NCBI GenBank assembly: GCA_037954665.1
Contig: JBBMOL010000180.1
Location: 1,240,001-1,304,000 of the forward strand
Reading direction: 5' to 3'
Length of the DNA stretch: 64,000 bases
DNA from: Laguncularia racemosa
Taxonomy: Eukaryota; Streptophyta; Magnoliopsida; Myrtales; Combretaceae
Position 1 is the stretch's first letter, and each line of letters starts with the position of its first letter. Both the position numbers and the translations under genes were made by a program. Positions 35,710 to 47,693 of this stretch are shown piece after piece. The notes under the pieces were generated by a model. It saw only the letters and a list, made by a program, of their open reading frames with translations. It was not told the DNA's origin and made no database searches.

Positions 35710-38339
35710 TAATGATATATGCATTTGGAAATATTGTGGCCAGTAACTGGGAGCCGGAGTATGATAGGGATTTAGTAAAGAAGTTGAAAATGAACAAAAA
35801 CATCAATTACAACGAACTCTCATACGGAATATATTGCAGCATCGGAGTTGATCCAACCGAAATGGGGTTGAGATAATTCACAAACATTTTATGTTTCATA
35901 GGAGTAATACATGTTATGCGTTGATGATAATAAGAGAAGACGAAAATGCTGAAAATTTTATTGAAACGGTTGAATTATATGGAGATCGTGATATAGAACA
36001 ATTATTCATCAGAATTTTTGACAATTCGAGGAGGCCCTTGGTAAGGCAAACATTCGATACAAGTAATTAGCTACATTCGTCACATGACATTACAGAAATG
36101 CAGCTGGAGTCGTCGACATTTCAACCCTCAATTCCAACCTTGATGGAAGTGAATGATGAGGATGAAATAGATAGAGCAGTTATTCTAATATTACAATAAC
36201 CAGACACACAGGATCCGTACATGGTTTATGTGGGAGCGATGGCTACAATTAACATTGATGGTGGAATGGGTGTTGAGTAGGAGAGTAATGATAATGAGGA
36301 GAGTTCCGATGAGGAAAGTGAGAACGAGGGAGATGAAGTACCTAAAGAAGAGTCTCCAACCGTACATACCTACTCGAGATAGCCAATATATCAAATAGAG
36401 CAGGCTAAACCACCAACAATGGTAGTTAGAGATCTTATTTCGTATTACAATTTTGGGGGCGATAGTGGTTACATTTATTTCAAGCAGGAATAAACTAATA
36501 TTTGCAGTAGTTCGAGTAGTAGTAGCGATTTCTACAAGGGCATGAGATTTAAGACGAAAGCAGATGTCATTAAAGTAGTGAAATCTTACCATGTGAAGAA
36601 CCATTGCAACTTCATTGTTATAGAATCTAGTCTACTGTTGTGGTCTATTTATTGTTGAAGAAAGGACAACAGTTGTAAATGGAGGCTTTGGGCTCGAAAG
36701 AAGAAGTTAGAGGGCATGTTCATGGTGACGCGATTCGAGGGTTTACACACATGCAATAACTTGCTAATTAGCCAGGATCACCTACAAACTGGATTACAAT
36801 CTCCTTGCTAGCTGATTTGTAAATCTTCCTAGGGATAATCTTGATATGAAAGTGGCTAAGCTGACTTCTGTTGTCAAATAGGAATTTAGAAACAGGATCA
36901 GTAGGAGACAGGTTTGGGAGGAAAGAAACGGGCTATTGAGCAGTGTATGGGAACTAGGAGAAGTCTTACAATGAACTGCCAAAACTTCTCAATGCAATAG
37001 AAAATATAAATCCCAAAACATGAATAGATTGGGGGTGGAGCAGATTGAGTACCCTTAGTGTGTCTACTTTGAAGTGGGTATTCTGGGCATTTGGGCTGTG
37101 CATCACAGCATGAAGATTCTTTAGACTTGTTGTTACCGTTGATGCCACTTTTCTGTATGAGAAGTACACTCACAAGTTGCTAGTTGCTTGTGGCATTGAT
37201 GGGAATAACGATATACTTTCATTGGCATTCACTTTAGTTGATTAGGAGACAGTTGAGATATGGGGCTTGTTTTTTAGGTAATTGAAGGAATATGTTGTCG
37301 GCGACCGTGAAGGTCATGAAACCATTTGCCTCATATCGGATAGATACGTCGGCATCAGATCAGTAGTCCAAAAAGAAGTGAATGGATGGCGGCCTCCATT
37401 TGTGGTGTAATGGTTTTGTCTTTGACGAATTGCGAGCAACTTTAACTCGACACATAAAAACACTTAGTATAAGAAGTTGGTCACATATGCCGGGTTGCAA
37501 GCATAATTTTGCAAGTTGGATTATGTGATGGAGCGGGTGGGAATGATTAAGCCGGATGTGTTAGACTAGTTTGACGATGTGCCGTTGGATATGTGAACGC
37601 TAGCTCATGAAATTTGCTATCGGTTTATGTATATGACATTCGATGTTGTTGAAAGCTATAATTCCGTGTTGAAGGGGGCTTGGGGGTTATTTGTGAATGT
37701 TTTGGTGAAGAAAACGTTCTACAACTGCGTCAGGTACTTTGTCAAGAAGCATAAAAGGCATTGAAGAATATGGTGAAGGGTAGAATTTTCACCAAATATG
37801 TAACAAAAAAAATCGATCGATAGAGTTCACGAGCTAGCAACTATAGGTTCATCTACTACAATAAGCATGACAAAGTTTTTGAAGTCCTCATTGGTAGTTG
37901 TTGCGTTGCTAGTGGGTTAAGGGGAAGGGGCCAAACGCATGTTGTTGACTTTGCCCACAACACATGCAATTGCCAGAACTGACTAATATACATAATTCCA
38001 TGCTCCTATATATATGTAGTAGTCGCCTCACTTAAGCTTAATATGACACATTCTATACCCGATTGGTACAGATGGACACATCAGGACCAAACATACAAGA
38101 TGCACTTTATGCCTATAGGGGACGAGTTGAATTGGGAGCCAATGCATTTTCTGTCACTCCGCCCAAGGGGAGACTTCACACAGAAGAAGGGAAAGCCGAG
38201 GCGGAAAAGATACCACATGAAGATGGACATTAGGGAGCGTCCAAATCAAATCACATGTGGATTTTGTGGAGCGAGGGGGGGTTGTATAATAGAAGAACAT
38301 GCCCACATTGAAGCAATAATTGAATGTCAATTTGTTTAG
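35710..38339 (+). pseudogene. MURA-type MULE transposase, pseudogene (copy 2)
   Basis: The N-terminal part (MIYAFGNIVASNWEPEYDRD, about 35716) matches copy 1. A MuDR-type region follows near 36530-36760 (RFKTKADVIKVVKSYHVKNH). The DDE core begins near 37125. There the first Asp is in TVDATFLYEKYTHKLLVACG, the second in CLISDRYVGI (His of the usual DRH is Tyr), and VVESYNSVLKGAW lies near 37645-37680. The SWIM-type finger (CNCQN...IPCSYIYVV, about 37962-38020) again has Tyr for His. The end, 38043-38339, is open: KKGKPRRKRYHMKMDIRERP and CGFCGARGGC, a degenerate zinc knuckle. Stops and frameshifts elsewhere inactivate the gene; the TAG after LVD (about 37243) is shared with copy 1. Confidence 0.87.
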
Positions 38340-38547
38340 ACATTCTTTAATATGTTATGAAAAATTCGAAGTTGTAAAATTGTATATGTACGCATTGCAC
38401 GTGAAAAGGGCAAGGGGTAACAGTATTGATGGGCAAAATGCATACTAATTTATTAGAAATCGTAAAATACATCAACTTAATCATTGTACTGGACCATATT
38501 CATATGAAATGAATTAAAAAATCATCAATTCCCATCCTTATTCCATC

Positions 38548-40622
38548 TTATCTCTTACCCCTAGTGAATTGCCTAGCTAACCGAGTGAATGCATTTGTTG
38601 GCCTTTGATATAGAGTTGGCGGATCTTCAACATCCTGTGTTGGATGCTATTGGGGAGAATTGTCAAACGATCATCGAGGCACAGGACTCCACTCTATAGG
38701 TTGACTTAATGATTCACCTTAATACATAGGCTATTTTCCAGAACATTTCTTTTATGGAGTTGGCGGCGTTAGGACATGACACTTATAGAATGCCGATGCA
38801 ATGTCTCGTATTGGCTGAAAATCTACCCTGAGCTAGCATGCATCACACCAGAATCAATATGCATTTGTTCGTTTTGCCCTAGATTTTCCTGTGGCTCACC
38901 TCGGTTTTGGGGTCGTTGTCATCCTTTCGTTCGTCATCACGCAAGAATCAGTTCTGCCTCCTCTTGGGTGTTCTGTTGTTGTGGTTGTAGGTACAATGTT
39001 ACCCCCTAATGGTGAAGCATAAATCGAAGACCCTGAGCAGCTATATCCAGTGATAAGCAGATTTACCGTAAGGTGTCACCTTGTAAGTATGAACAAAATG
39101 TAAATTAAGGTTAACATGATCATTTAATTATTTGAACATTATCGAGTGTTTTATGTAAATTGTACTTACAAAAAATTCAAGAACAACCCTTGTGCGTCCA
39201 TTGTATCGCTTATTGATCGATCCATACCATTGTAGGTAACTATCATGCATACTACAAGGGCCATCTATATGAATGACTTGACCAACCCGTTGTTCTTACA
39301 TGTTCAAATACACTACATATTGGACTGTTCAATCAACATCAATTCGACTACACAGGTCGATTTCATGGAGCTCTGGCTACGTGTTCACCGATTGTAAGAT
39401 ATATTGGAACCCACCAAACTACTTAGCCACTCGATCTGGGAAATGCCACTCAACAATGTAGAAATAAATAAGTGGCACCCAAGCTATCCAAATGTGCAAG
39501 CTAGCTTTGCAAAAATACGACAGGAGATTAATTAAATTCCCATCGTACGACTCTCATTTAACTTGAAAATAGGAAATTATATTGACTTCAAATGATAAAT
39601 ACGATTAATTATAAGGAAAAAAAATTGGTTACTGAAGTACCTGCGACATGTTTTACCTGTCCAATGCATCTTGATATGCGCCGGCTACATGGGTAAGGTG
39701 ATATTACTTGTCCTTCTGCATGTTCTAACGTGCCACTAGTGGACAACCAACTTCTACAAATAGTTCGTATCGACTAACGGGTGTGATGTGGAAAAATTTA
39801 TCCTAGGTCCACACCTATAGCAAAATGGTAGCCCATCTAATCTCGTGTGCCAATGGTGATGACACAACATAAAGTTGGTGATATAACCATGCTAGACATG
39901 CGAACCCCTAGCTATATGTCCTAGCAATGTCAAAATGCTTTAGCAAAGGTAACCACATTGTGTGGACGAAGGCGTTGGATTTATCGGCAAAGATAAATCC
40001 CCCACAAGAGTTGAAGAATGTACACACGAGTAGCCCAATGTATTTACTCAGCATTGGCATCCGATGGGATCAACTATAACACATCATAGAGCCATGTCAT
40101 ACTAATGCGGCCCCCCCTACTGCTAGATCCCGGTCTCGCCCTCGCAGTTCTTTGCATATCGCTCCTCAATCTAGGCAACTATTCCCTATAATTGCTTGGC
40201 CATCTATGGGGAGTCCTAACTAAATCTTTACATCTTGTAGCGTAATTGTAAACTTTCCTATCGACATGTGGAATGTGTGTGTCTCTAGATGCTATCGCTC
40301 CACTAATGTTGTAATCATGTGGCAATCCAAGGTTATGTACGACAGGCGATTCGCACATTCAAATCCAACCAACTGCAAGTATGGCTTTATTCGAGCATCG
40401 AATGGGATGGTACGCTCATCGCAACGGAGTGACAACTTATGCCATTGAACAGCGAAGGTTTCTTGATCCTATGCTAACAACACATGAAATGTTTTACTAT
40501 TTCTAATATAACATAAACTAATTGATAAGTGAAAGGTTGGTTACCTCTCTGTCCCAAACGAGCTGTGATCGATGACTTTCCTATTGCATCAAGGCTGAAG
40601 GATTGAAAGGTCCAGGTTCCAT
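38548..40622 (-). pseudogene. Plant mobile domain (PMD) protein, pseudogene (copy 2, fuller)
   Basis: Exon 1 (40622 to 40545, 26 codons) starts MEPGPFNPSALMQ and has a GT donor; an AG acceptor at 40469-40470 gives a 76-bp phase-0 intron. Exon 2 continues with DERTIPFDARIKPYLQLVGF, ITTLVER, a stop, HLETHTFHMSIGKFTITLQD and LGLPIDGQAIIGNS. Near 39680 AYQDALDR precedes another GT donor (39656). Exon 3 (from about 39504) has WIAWVPLIYFYIVEWHFPDR then VAK, a stop and FGG. YLQWYGSINKRYNG follows, and the C-terminus is NAFTRLARQFTRGKR with a stop at 38548-38550. This is the order of the PMD family, often annotated in plants as phosphatase 7 long form homolog. Stops such as ER-stop fit TGG-to-TAG decay. 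It lies tail-to-tail with the transposase, about 210 bp away. Confidence 0.9.
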
Positions 40623-40636
40623 CTATTATGCAAAAC

Positions 40637-41391
40637 CATACAAATATTTTACATTTGAAACAAATACAAATTTTTTTACTAATTAATTTTATAACAATTA
40701 ATTAAAAATATATTAATGACTAATTGCTTTTAATTAATGGATAACAAATAACTACTTAATTTTATAACTAATTTTACAAAACCATACAAATATTTGATAT
40801 TTGCAACAAATACAAAATTTTTCACTAATTAATTTTATAGCAATTAATTAATGATTTATTAACGACTAATCTCTTTTAATTAATGGATAATTAATAACTA
40901 ATTAATTTTATAACTGATTCTACAAAACCATACAAATATTTTCACTTTGCAATAAATATAAATTTTTTACTAATTAATTTTATAGCAATTAATTAAAGAT
41001 ATATTAACGACTAATTATCTTTAATTAACGGATAATTAATAACTATTTACTTCTATAACCGATTTTATAAAACCATACAAATATTTTCACTTTGCAATAA
41101 ATACAAAATTTTTTATTAATTAATTTTATAGCAATTAATTAATGATATATTAATGACAAATCACCTTTAATAATGGATAATTAATAACTGTTTACTTTTA
41201 TAACTAATTCTACAAAGGCATACAAATATTTTATATTTGCAATGAATACAAAATTTTTCACTAATTAATTTTATTACAATTAATTAATGATATATTAAAG
41301 ACTAATCACCTTTAATTAACAACTACTTACTTTTAAGACTAATTCTATAAAGCCATACAAATATTTTACGTTTGTAATGAATACAAAAATC
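40637..41391. repeat. About 145-bp tandem array, roughly 5 units (MULE copy 2)
   Basis: The word catacaaatatt recurs at 40637, 40793, 40929, 41074, 41219 and 41354, giving spacings of 135-156 bases. Each unit has the same internal order as in copy 1 (aatacaaaattttt, ttaattaatttta, aattaattaatgatatatta, tttaattaa, taataact). The array is cut within the sixth unit, where the element ends. Confidence 0.9.
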
Positions 41392-43559
41392 TCACATGTT
41401 CACAAGGTACATTGAGAAATCCAGATTTTACATGACATATGTTTGAGGGAATCATAAGACAGGTTCTAATTTCAAATTTAGAATAGAGTATAAGATAGAG
41501 TAGTAGTAGACTCAAGATTATATTGGAGGACAAGCCACTCCACAAAGAAAGAAGGTGGGACAAAACCATAAAGATTGCAGTTAATATTTCTATAATATTC
41601 TTTTTTAAATGCTAGGAAAAAAAAAATCTTTTAAAAATTTTTAAGGGTAAATCCTTAAAAAAAAACTCATTTGTGGTAGAATTTTTGAGAGGGTTTAATA
41701 ACATGCACTCTGAAGGCGGCAGTTTAGAAGAAAAAATGAGGAACCTTTTACATTATTAAAAATAATTATGCACTTTACGGAAAAAACAATTATATAAAAA
41801 TACTTAAAATTTCTTCTTTGACCTTTTAATAAGTGAATTGAAATGGCTAATTAACATTTTCCTTGTCGACAATCTATCAGAGTTTACACGAAGGTGGTAG
41901 GCTGGTTGGTAGGCGTAGAGTCACACTTTTTTTCAATCCTTTTTCCAACAGCAATTTCCTTGCTAATTCAATGGTTTTATTATATATTCTATGGATCCCT
42001 CTCATCTTCTAACGAGAAAGAAATGGCAGAAACTGAGAATGTCTATTTCATTTGATGGTACAAGCAAACTGGACAAGACAGAAATCGACATATAGGAAAT
42101 TTCAACTTATAGATATATTGGATTAAAACGTAAGTCTTAATAGGAAACTATTAACAAGACAACTTACAAACGTATTCATGAAACAAGCAATTGATTGCAG
42201 CCCCTGGGACCATTCTACTTTGGCCAGGCAGGGGATTATAAGTTGGAAAATATTGGTGATTGGATGGCTAGTGATCAATGACTCAGGAATTGGAAGGAAA
42301 TTGCAAATGGTGACTTAGCAGCATGAGTGGTTAATAGATATTCTTAGTGAGTTTAATCTTTTATACCAAGTTTGTTAAAGGGAATAAAGGCGGATCTTTA
42401 TCAAGATACAACTATGTTTAGGTAAATATGGATAGTGATACCATTCATTATGAGTCATAACCCTTTAAGATGATTGGACATATTTGTACCACTTGAATAG
42501 ATACAATGATATGATTAAAAAGTCACAAAATAAAATTAAGTATGAAATTCTATAGATGACATTTCATTTGTATCTCTCACGGACTTTGTTTGAAATATAT
42601 CTTTACTAGTCTCTCTTCTAGCTATTCACATGACATTGTTTAGATTACACCTACTAAGATTCCAACGAAGTCTCAATTCATAGGGCATGGGACACAAAAC
42701 ATCCCACTTTGTTTGATTTTATTACAAATTATAAAGTGTACCGATTAAATTATTGATCTTCTTTAAATGTATGATTATGCTTTCTTATAGCTTTTTAATA
42801 TGTATATATACATTTTAAATCATCCTTAAATCTTTTAAAATTGTAGCTATTTATGATATTTTGGCCAAAGTCATGAACTTTTAGCAATAATTTGAAATTA
42901 TTTGCATATTTTAAGAAATTATGGACATACTCCATGTTGTAAATTTCAATTTTTGCAGAATGCCAACTAGGTATTCCTAGGAAATACATTTCAAAGGATG
43001 TTAGCAATTTTTCAAGTTCATTTACTAATTAAAATCGAGTTTCTAGTCATAATTAATTGCAAAGTGAATGATAAAATAAAAGAAAATTAACAACACAAGA
43101 CAAAGTCGGAAAGTATAACAAACTTCCATATAAATTATGGACCAAAGCTAGAAATCATGCATATGTTGAGTTCATATAAAAAATAAAGGTGGGAGGACTT
43201 GACTTTTAAATCAAACATTATGATTTCATCGAGAATGCAAGGCCACTTTATGTCCTTTCCATGAAGTCCTAGCCCGTGTAAATTGGGTCTGTTTATGGCT
43301 TGTCAAGTTCTGGTTATTCCACATGCATCCCGTTCTAGATTGGTTTATATTGAATATGACCCGTGACTAGGTCTAGCTTATAGCATGAGTAGATAATGAT
43401 GGTTCACCTTGAAAAATGAAAGTTTTCACTAGATAGGATTAACGCTGTAAACGATTCCAGCAGAGCCAGAATTTTTGAGGTTTAGGTTCCGTTTTTTGAA
43501 AAATTATCAAACTTAAATTAAGTTAAGTTTTTATTGAGCTTGAAATGTCAAGTTTAGAA
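41392..43559. other. Noncoding spacer
   Basis: I recognise no gene or element terminus. GC content rises a little at 42180-42310 without an open frame of note. Confidence 0.65.
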
Positions 43560-43900
43560 ATTAAAAATTACAAATTCTAACTTGATATTCAAATTTGTTG
43601 AGAAATTTAAAGTTCAAACTCAGTTTTCTTAAATAAATGAGCTCAAACTCGAACTCATTTAGATAAGTAAATATAAACAAGCTTGAAATCTTTTTTGGTT
43701 ATATTAATGATTCTCAATAATTTACTCTTTATTTTTATGTTTTTAATGATTTTTAGTTATATTTTTAAAATTTTTAATTATACTAATCTTACTCTTTTAT
43801 TATTTTTTTAATATATTATATTTTTTAATACAATATGTTGGCTCTCAAGCCGGCCTGAGTCTATTCATGAGTTAATTTATTAACCATATATATGAGTCTA
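43560..43900. repeat. Direct repeat A (left of second retrotransposon cluster)
   Basis: These 341 bases match 48196-48538 in the same orientation, roughly 90 percent by eye. Shared stretches include aattaaaaattacaaa, ttcttaaataaatgagctc, tttactctttatttttatg and gagtctattcatgagtta. It is either a dispersed repeat present twice or an old duplication. Confidence 0.85.
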
Positions 43901-44078
43901 TAAGAAAATCACTATGGAATCAATTGAGGGTCGAAAATTTCCTCTTACCTTTACAAAACCATGACAAAAAATATATATCCCTAGCTTGGTGAATCCCCTT
44001 CCTATCTATTAAAAAATATCTTCCTAAATAGAGAAAGATTCCTAAATAAGATAGATTACACAATATCTTCTTTAACTC

Positions 44079-44666
44079 TCAAGTTGGTGCGTGAAGATTT
44101 CGAATGCCCAACTTACGTAGTAAATACTCAAATTGTTGTTTGCCTAAAGCTTTGATAAAAATATCTGCCAGCTGCTCAAAGCTTCTGACATAAGAAGTTG
44201 CAATGTGTCCACATTGAATCTCATCACGTACAAAATGATAATTGACTTCTATATGCTTTATGCGCTCATGAAAAACCAGATTTACAGTTATATGCAATGC
44301 TGCTTGACTATCATAGTATAGCTTCATAGGTCTAGAATGCGGTATCCCTAATGACAATAACAAACCTTTCAACCATTTCAATTCACATGCCAACGGAACC
44401 ATCAACCTGTATTCAACTTCAGCTGATGATCTTGACACGGTATGTTGTTTCTTAGTCTTCCAAGAAATGGGTGAGTGGCCCAATAAAACAAAATAACCAG
44501 TAAGCGAGCATCGAGTTAAAGGATAACTAGCCCAATTTGAATCACAATATGCATATATCTGTAAATCACAATTAGCATGAAGCAATATTCCTTGGCCTGG
44601 ACTACTTTTCAAATAGCGCACCACTCTCAAAGCAGCTAACCAATGTTCTTCCCTAGGGTATTGCAT
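44079..44666 (-). pseudogene. Copia-2 RNase H and C-terminus (open, 195 codons)
   Basis: This is the best preserved piece. It carries HWLAALRVVRYLKSSPGQGI, YAYCDSNWASYPLTRCSLTG, SWKTKKQHTVSRSSAEVEYR (catalytic Glu kept) and YYDSQAALHI. It ends with VRSFEQLADIFIKALGKQQF and the stop at 44079. These are typical of RE1-like copia elements. RNase H degrades the RNA template during cDNA synthesis. It is open, but cannot act without the missing RT. Confidence 0.9.
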
Positions 44667-44744
44667 AAACTGAGCCAGAACATAAACTCCATATGATAAC
44701 TTAGGTCAAGTAAGAGTTAAGTAGATCAACTTACCTATCAATCG

Positions 44745-45456
44745 CTAGTACTTCTCCGGGTCATCCAATAATGTTCCATCTGCCATTGCCAATTTATGAT
44801 TCTGTTCCATTGGAAATCCACAAGGCTTGGCGCCCAATAACTCGGTTTCACTAATAATATTTAACGCATATTTATGTTGACAAAGAAAGATACCTTCCTT
44901 ATTTCTGGCCACCTTTACTCCTAAGAAATACTTCAAGACTCCCAAATCTTTCATGTAAAAATGCATTGTGAACATCCATTTGGTGAAGTTCCAAATCCTT
45001 GGATGCTACCACCGACAAAAGAATTCTAACTGTCACCATCTTTGCAACAAGAGCAAAGGTTTCATTATAGCCAATTCCCTCGACTTAACTGTTGCTAAGA
45101 ATCACCAACCGTGCTTTATATAGTTCAACAGTACCATCTGAATTATATTTGATCTTGTAGACCCATTTACTTCCTATAGCTGTTTTATTAGGTGGTAAAT
45201 CTTCCACTGTCCATGTCCCATTATTTTTAAGTGCTTCAATCTCATTCTTCATAGCTTCTCTCCAACGAGTATCTTTCATTGCCTCAGCATATGAATTCAG
45301 CTCCTTATTAGCTGTCACAGCTACTAAGAAAGAACGATGTGATAAGGAAAATTTATCATAATTCACATAATGTGCTATAGGATAAGGAGTACTTGAGGAT
45401 GGAGTTAGGACGAATGGATGCACAGAGGGGCTCACACACCGGGCAGTATAGGTCAC
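44745..45456 (-). pseudogene. Copia-2 reverse transcriptase with internal deletion
   Basis: The front of RT is recognisable: RWREAMKNEIEALKNNGTWT, IGSKWVYKIKYNSDGTVELY and, in a second frame, ETFALVAKMVTVRILLSVVA and LHQMDVHNAFLH. The sequence then jumps at about 44950-44965 directly to MKDLGVLKYFLGVKVARNKE, which lies past the active-site box. The YVDD motif and roughly 110-130 codons are missing. The join occurs at acatgaaag, which is the kind of word expected at both deletion ends. Confidence 0.85.
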
Positions 45457-45739
45457 ATAGTTTTTTAGTCAAGCAGATGGTTGCTCTATCCTATGACCAC
45501 GCCTAAGTTGCTCATTAACAAAATCGTTTGCTACCTCTGTTGTACCTGCCCTTATTTCATTACTCACATCACTCTAACCCTGAGTTATGTCCCCAGGCAC
45601 TATACTCACAATTGATAACTCATTTCTCAATTCTCCTTCCTCATCACCATTCCCAATAACCCCATCACCATTTCCAACTAAAATACCTTCCTCTTTGTCA
45701 TATTCAGCAGAATTAGACATTCCAAAAGCACTTAATCCT

Positions 45740-46063
45740 GAAACATTTTGCTATGTGTCCTATGCATTAACATTTGTATATGGAAAATCAATTTTAGAAA
45801 ACACCACATCTCTTGATATAAAATATTTTCTTATTTCAAGATCATGGAGTCTCCATCCCTTCTTGCCAAAAGGATATCCCACAAACACACAACGTCTACT
45901 CCTGCTACCAAATTTATCCTTCTCTCGGTTCAAGTTCCATGCATAACATAAACAACCAAAAGTGCGTATATGATCATAATTAAGAGACTTTCCAAATAAA
46001 ACTTCATAGGGTGTTTTGCCCTTTAGAAGTCGAGACGGAGTCCGATTCATCAAATATCCTACA
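45740..46063 (-). pseudogene. Copia-2 integrase C-terminal end, truncated
   Basis: The reading YLMNRTPSRLLKGKTPYEVL, then RTFGCLCYAWNLNREKDKFG and RCVFVGYPFGKKGWRLHDLE, is typical of the end of copia integrases. The first six residues of the open frame (46064-46077) belong to the inserted LTR, not to the integrase. The catalytic core is absent. Confidence 0.87.
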
Positions 46064-47675
46064 TGTAGACACCTCATTTTTGCCCCTATCTAGATTTTTT
46101 TAATAATAAATAAATAAATAAATATGATAAAAAATAATAGTAATAAAAGGCCTGATTTATAAATTAGTAAAAATAAAAATAATAATAACAAGTATTATTA
46201 TGAAGAAAAAAAAAAGAAAAGCAGAAAAATTCCTATTTGACTTTTTATAACAAACTAATGGATTTAAATGTATCCAAAGGATTTATATAAAGATTTAGAT
46301 AAAAACAAATCTAAATTCTTTTTTAACAAACTAATGGATTTAGGTGTATTCAAAGGATTTATATAAAGATTTAGATAAAAACAAATCTAAATCGGTTAAA
46401 TCGAAGGTTATTCCTTCTCATCTAAATCGGATTCGAATCATAATGAAGGCTTATCGGGATTGATTTAATGAGTCTATAAATAAAACTCAACCTCATAAAC
46501 TGAAAAAGAGAGGAAAATCTGATCTCTGGTTGCAAAAAAATCAAACTCCACACCCACTTTCTCTCTCTAAACCTCCATGGTCAAATTGCTTGATCTAACT
46601 TCTGGTGATATCTTCCACGTAAATACCAACCACGAGTAGGACAGGAGAGAGCTTATGGTTGTGTTCGGTGCCACTGTTGTTCCCAAACCTGCAAATCTAC
46701 GAGCTCCAATGGCAGTTTCAATCCAACCTAACCCGAATCGACCCACACCGACCCACGTCTAGGTTAGTGGGTTTCATGTTATTATTATTATTATTATTAC
46801 TAGTTTTAATTGATAATAATATTAGTAAATAAATAAATAAAAATAAAAAAAATAACAAAAATGATAAAAGACATATATTTTAGGAATTTGTTTTCTTTTG
46901 TTATTGATAAAATTAGGTTTAGAATTTCTCTTTTGTGTTTCCTTTAAAATTTTCTTAATTAAAGGTGTGAGTTTTCTTTAAATATATATATAATGTTTTC
47001 TAACCTAGAAAAATGATTTTTATGAAATAAAATTTTAATTGATGTTTTCAAAACTAGAGGGTTTTAGTTATGTTTTCAAAATTGAAAAATAAAGTTTAGG
47101 TTTGGAAATTTTCTTTAAAAAATTAAAATGATAATAAACGTAAGCTCAACTATTTTCATAATTAAAATTAATCAATCTACTAAAGTTTTATAAAAAGTGA
47201 ACTATGGCCTATTTGATCTTAAATAACGGATACGTAAGCACCCTTATGAGACAACTCTAAAAAAAAAAAAATTCAAATCATTATTAGTATAATCGTTGTA
47301 TCATTTTTCTAATATCTTCTTTTTTATATTAAAAAGGATATCATAACATAATTCAGATTTCAGAAGGATAAGGTAGTAACTTTAGGGTTTTAATAGGATA
47401 GCTCCCGAGTTGAGAATCTCTAGTTTTTCTTTCTTCTTCTTTTTTTTTTTTTTTAAAAAAAAAGGGAGATTTCGTCGACTAGTTATCTAAATTAGAATTA
47501 ATCCGCTCAATTAATTCTGATTTGAATAATTTTTCTCATCTCTAGTTAGGTGGTGACTTCAAATAAATAATAAAATTTCTAGTTCAAGTCGAGGATTTAT
47601 ATTGGATGAGTATAGAATTTAATATGAATCGAATTAGGAAAATAATATAAAATTTTCAAATTAGACTCAATAGGA
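46064..47675 (+). repeat. LTR of a Tat/Ogre-type gypsy element
   Basis: The sequence starts TGTAGACACCTCATTTTTGC exactly where the copia-2 integrase frame breaks. It runs about 1.6 kb to a primer-binding site of the Ogre type. It contains a TATA-like tctataaataaaactcaa (about 46471), a 76-bp tandem duplication (46248-46399), and GC-richer transcribed-region-like sequence (46560-46770). The last bases before the primer site are ttagactcaatagga; the terminal CA is probably at 47668-47669. Confidence 0.75.
46248..46399. repeat. 76-bp tandem duplication inside the Ogre-type LTR
   Basis: The unit beginning taacaaactaatggattta at 46248 recurs at 46324. Both copies contain caaaggatttatataaag and ttagataaaaacaaatct. 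Confidence 0.9.
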
Positions 47676-47693
47676 TAGCGACTCCGCTGGGGA
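47676..47693 (+). other. Primer-binding site, arginine tRNA (Ogre/Tat type)
   Basis: TAGCGACTCCGCTGGGGA differs by one G-to-A change from the TGGCGACTC(C/T)GCTGGGGA site used by Ogre/Tat retrotransposons, which prime from arginine tRNA. Confidence 0.8.

Larger units (their letters stand above)
34679..41390. mobile_element. MULE copy 2, 3' end missing
   Basis: This is the same family as 5259-12348. A left TIR begins agggttatatac at 34679. A broken MURA-type transposase on +, a PMD gene on - and the roughly 145-bp tandem array follow in the same order. Similarity ends inside a tandem unit at about 41385-41393, and the right TIR is absent from the next kilobase. It therefore cannot be mobile, and no target duplication can be tested. 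Its PMD gene keeps about 950 bp that copy 1 has lost. Confidence 0.9.
43908..46063 (-). mobile_element. Ty1/copia fragment, minus strand
   Basis: Only the 3' half of a copia element remains. Reading on the minus strand it holds the end of the integrase, a linker, a deleted RT, RNase H, and then a probable short 3' LTR remnant (about 44067 down to 43908, starting near gttaaagaagatattgtg). The 5' part, including gag, protease and the integrase core, is missing, because the element is interrupted at 46063 by another LTR. The sequence family is different from the copia at 18315. Confidence 0.87.

Noticed and set aside
36191..36604. 137-codon minus-strand frame
   Set aside because: It overlaps the copy 2 transposase N-terminal region in antisense; the plus strand carries the family motifs.
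45587..45946. 119-codon plus-strand frame
   Set aside because: It is antisense to the linker and integrase end of the minus-strand copia fragment.
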